Of a DNA stretch of 53,165 nt, positions 52,838-53,165 are shown piece after piece. Under the pieces are notes generated by a model. That model did no database searches, was not told the DNA's origin, and was given only the letters and a program-made list of their open reading frames with translations. A program made the translations under genes and the position numbers. The stretch lies in the IMG/VR virus record IMGVR_UViG_3300030118_000876, positions 1 through 53,165 of that record. The stretch is one strand, 5' to 3'. Every line of letters begins with the position of its first letter. The first letter of the stretch is position 1. This stretch comes from a virus.

Positions 52838-53066
52838 TTAATAATATATATCCCATACGTCGGGGGGTTTCGGCTCGCTTGTAATCGCGATGTAAAGCCT
52901 GATGTTACACGATAAGTTTACAGGAAATGGTACATCAGGTGTAAAGTTAGGTACTATCTAGTGTATCTAGTCCATACTTGACACAATATGTAGACTTTTA
53001 GATAGCATAACCTTACAACTTGACACCAAAAAAGCGTTATAACGCAAGGGTTTACACCATATGTGC
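52838..53066. other. Noncoding region upstream of the junction
   Basis: No gene is visible. It contains a run of six G (52862-52867) and inverted arms CCTGATGT (52898-52905) / ACATCAGG (52932-52939). TATCTA-type motifs lie at 52955, 52964 and 52999. Two TTGACA hexamers (52978-52983, 53020-53025) lack clearly matched -10 boxes, and a palindrome lies at 53034-53045. Continuous with 1-406 through the circle. Likely control/origin region with the promoter for the gene at 407. Confidence 0.45.
53034..53045. promoter_or_regulatory. 12-bp perfect palindrome GCGTTATAACGC
   Basis: A perfect dyad eight bases after a TTGACA hexamer, so a dimeric regulator bound here would block a promoter. Flanked by an A-tract on the left. 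Candidate operator. Confidence 0.4.
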
Positions 53067-53165
53067 TCAAGTAAACTATCTAAACTATCTAAAATATATA
53101 GATAAATTCAATATACCCTTTCATGAAAGGATTTCTTGAGGAATATATGTAAAACGCGGTAGTCA
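53067..53165. repeat. Right copy of 99-bp terminal direct repeat
   Basis: Exact duplicate of 1-99. Joining the ends makes the noncoding stretch from the terminator at 52794 to the gene at 407 continuous, and places all plus-strand genes in one arm. Confidence 0.9.

Noticed and set aside
1-53165. Integrase, phage RNA polymerase or lysogeny repressor module
   Set aside because: No tyrosine/serine recombinase or single-subunit RNA polymerase pattern in any long ORF; the 94-aa HTH protein alone is not evidence of lysogeny.

Overview
The window reads as one complete, circularly assembled genome of a tailed, podovirus-like bacteriophage, probably infecting a marine (alpha)proteobacterium. The first 99 bases reappear exactly as the last 99, so the unit is about 53.07 kb and the two ends join. 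It carries terminase, portal, scaffold, coat, short-tail adaptor/nozzle and internal-virion genes, family A polymerase replication, a three-TM GTA-type holin and a GH108 lysin. I found no tail tape measure or sheath, integrase, phage RNA polymerase or tRNA. A lytic, host-RNA-polymerase-dependent phage of the broad HMO-2011-like/P22-T7-like podovirus type is the best guess. The host is inferred from family resemblance only.

Layout: two arms diverge from a 301-bp region (51942-52242) with a sigma70-like promoter facing each way. The plus arm runs 52243 -> junction -> 17314 and is the early/middle arm. It holds a pair of paralogous 97-aa proteins flanking a ~690-bp noncoding region (52786 -> 406) packed with TATCTA motifs and palindromes (candidate origin/control region). 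Next come small membrane and zinc-ribbon proteins, a MoxR-type AAA+ / 283-aa / VWA-metallopeptidase block, and a proteasome-beta-like hydrolase. The replication and recombination block follows: PolA, Cas4-like nuclease, VRR-NUC nuclease, SNF2-like helicase, ssDNA-binding protein, HTH protein and primase-helicase. A SleB-like wall hydrolase ends the arm.

The minus arm runs 51941 -> 17301 and is the late arm. Terminase genes come first, ending at a strong intrinsic terminator and followed by a fresh promoter. Then come portal, scaffold, coat and decoration genes, a run of tiny basic proteins, adaptors, fibres and their chaperones. The membrane/lysis cluster (EF-hand membrane protein, holin, GH108) and the nozzle follow, and finally three internal or ejected virion proteins, the last a 2734-aa polyvalent-type giant. 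The two arms meet tail to tail with a 14-bp overlap.

The most unusual items are: (i) a 90-aa gene with its own strong Shine-Dalgarno site embedded in another frame inside the 2734-aa gene; (ii) the iteron-like noncoding region; (iii) the MoxR/VWA-metallopeptidase block; (iv) the proteasome-like hydrolase; (v) a predicted leaderless small-terminase mRNA; and (vi) several very short genes (32, 36, 41, 54 and 56 aa) that conventional ORF cut-offs miss. All family names come from reading motifs by eye; no database search was run.
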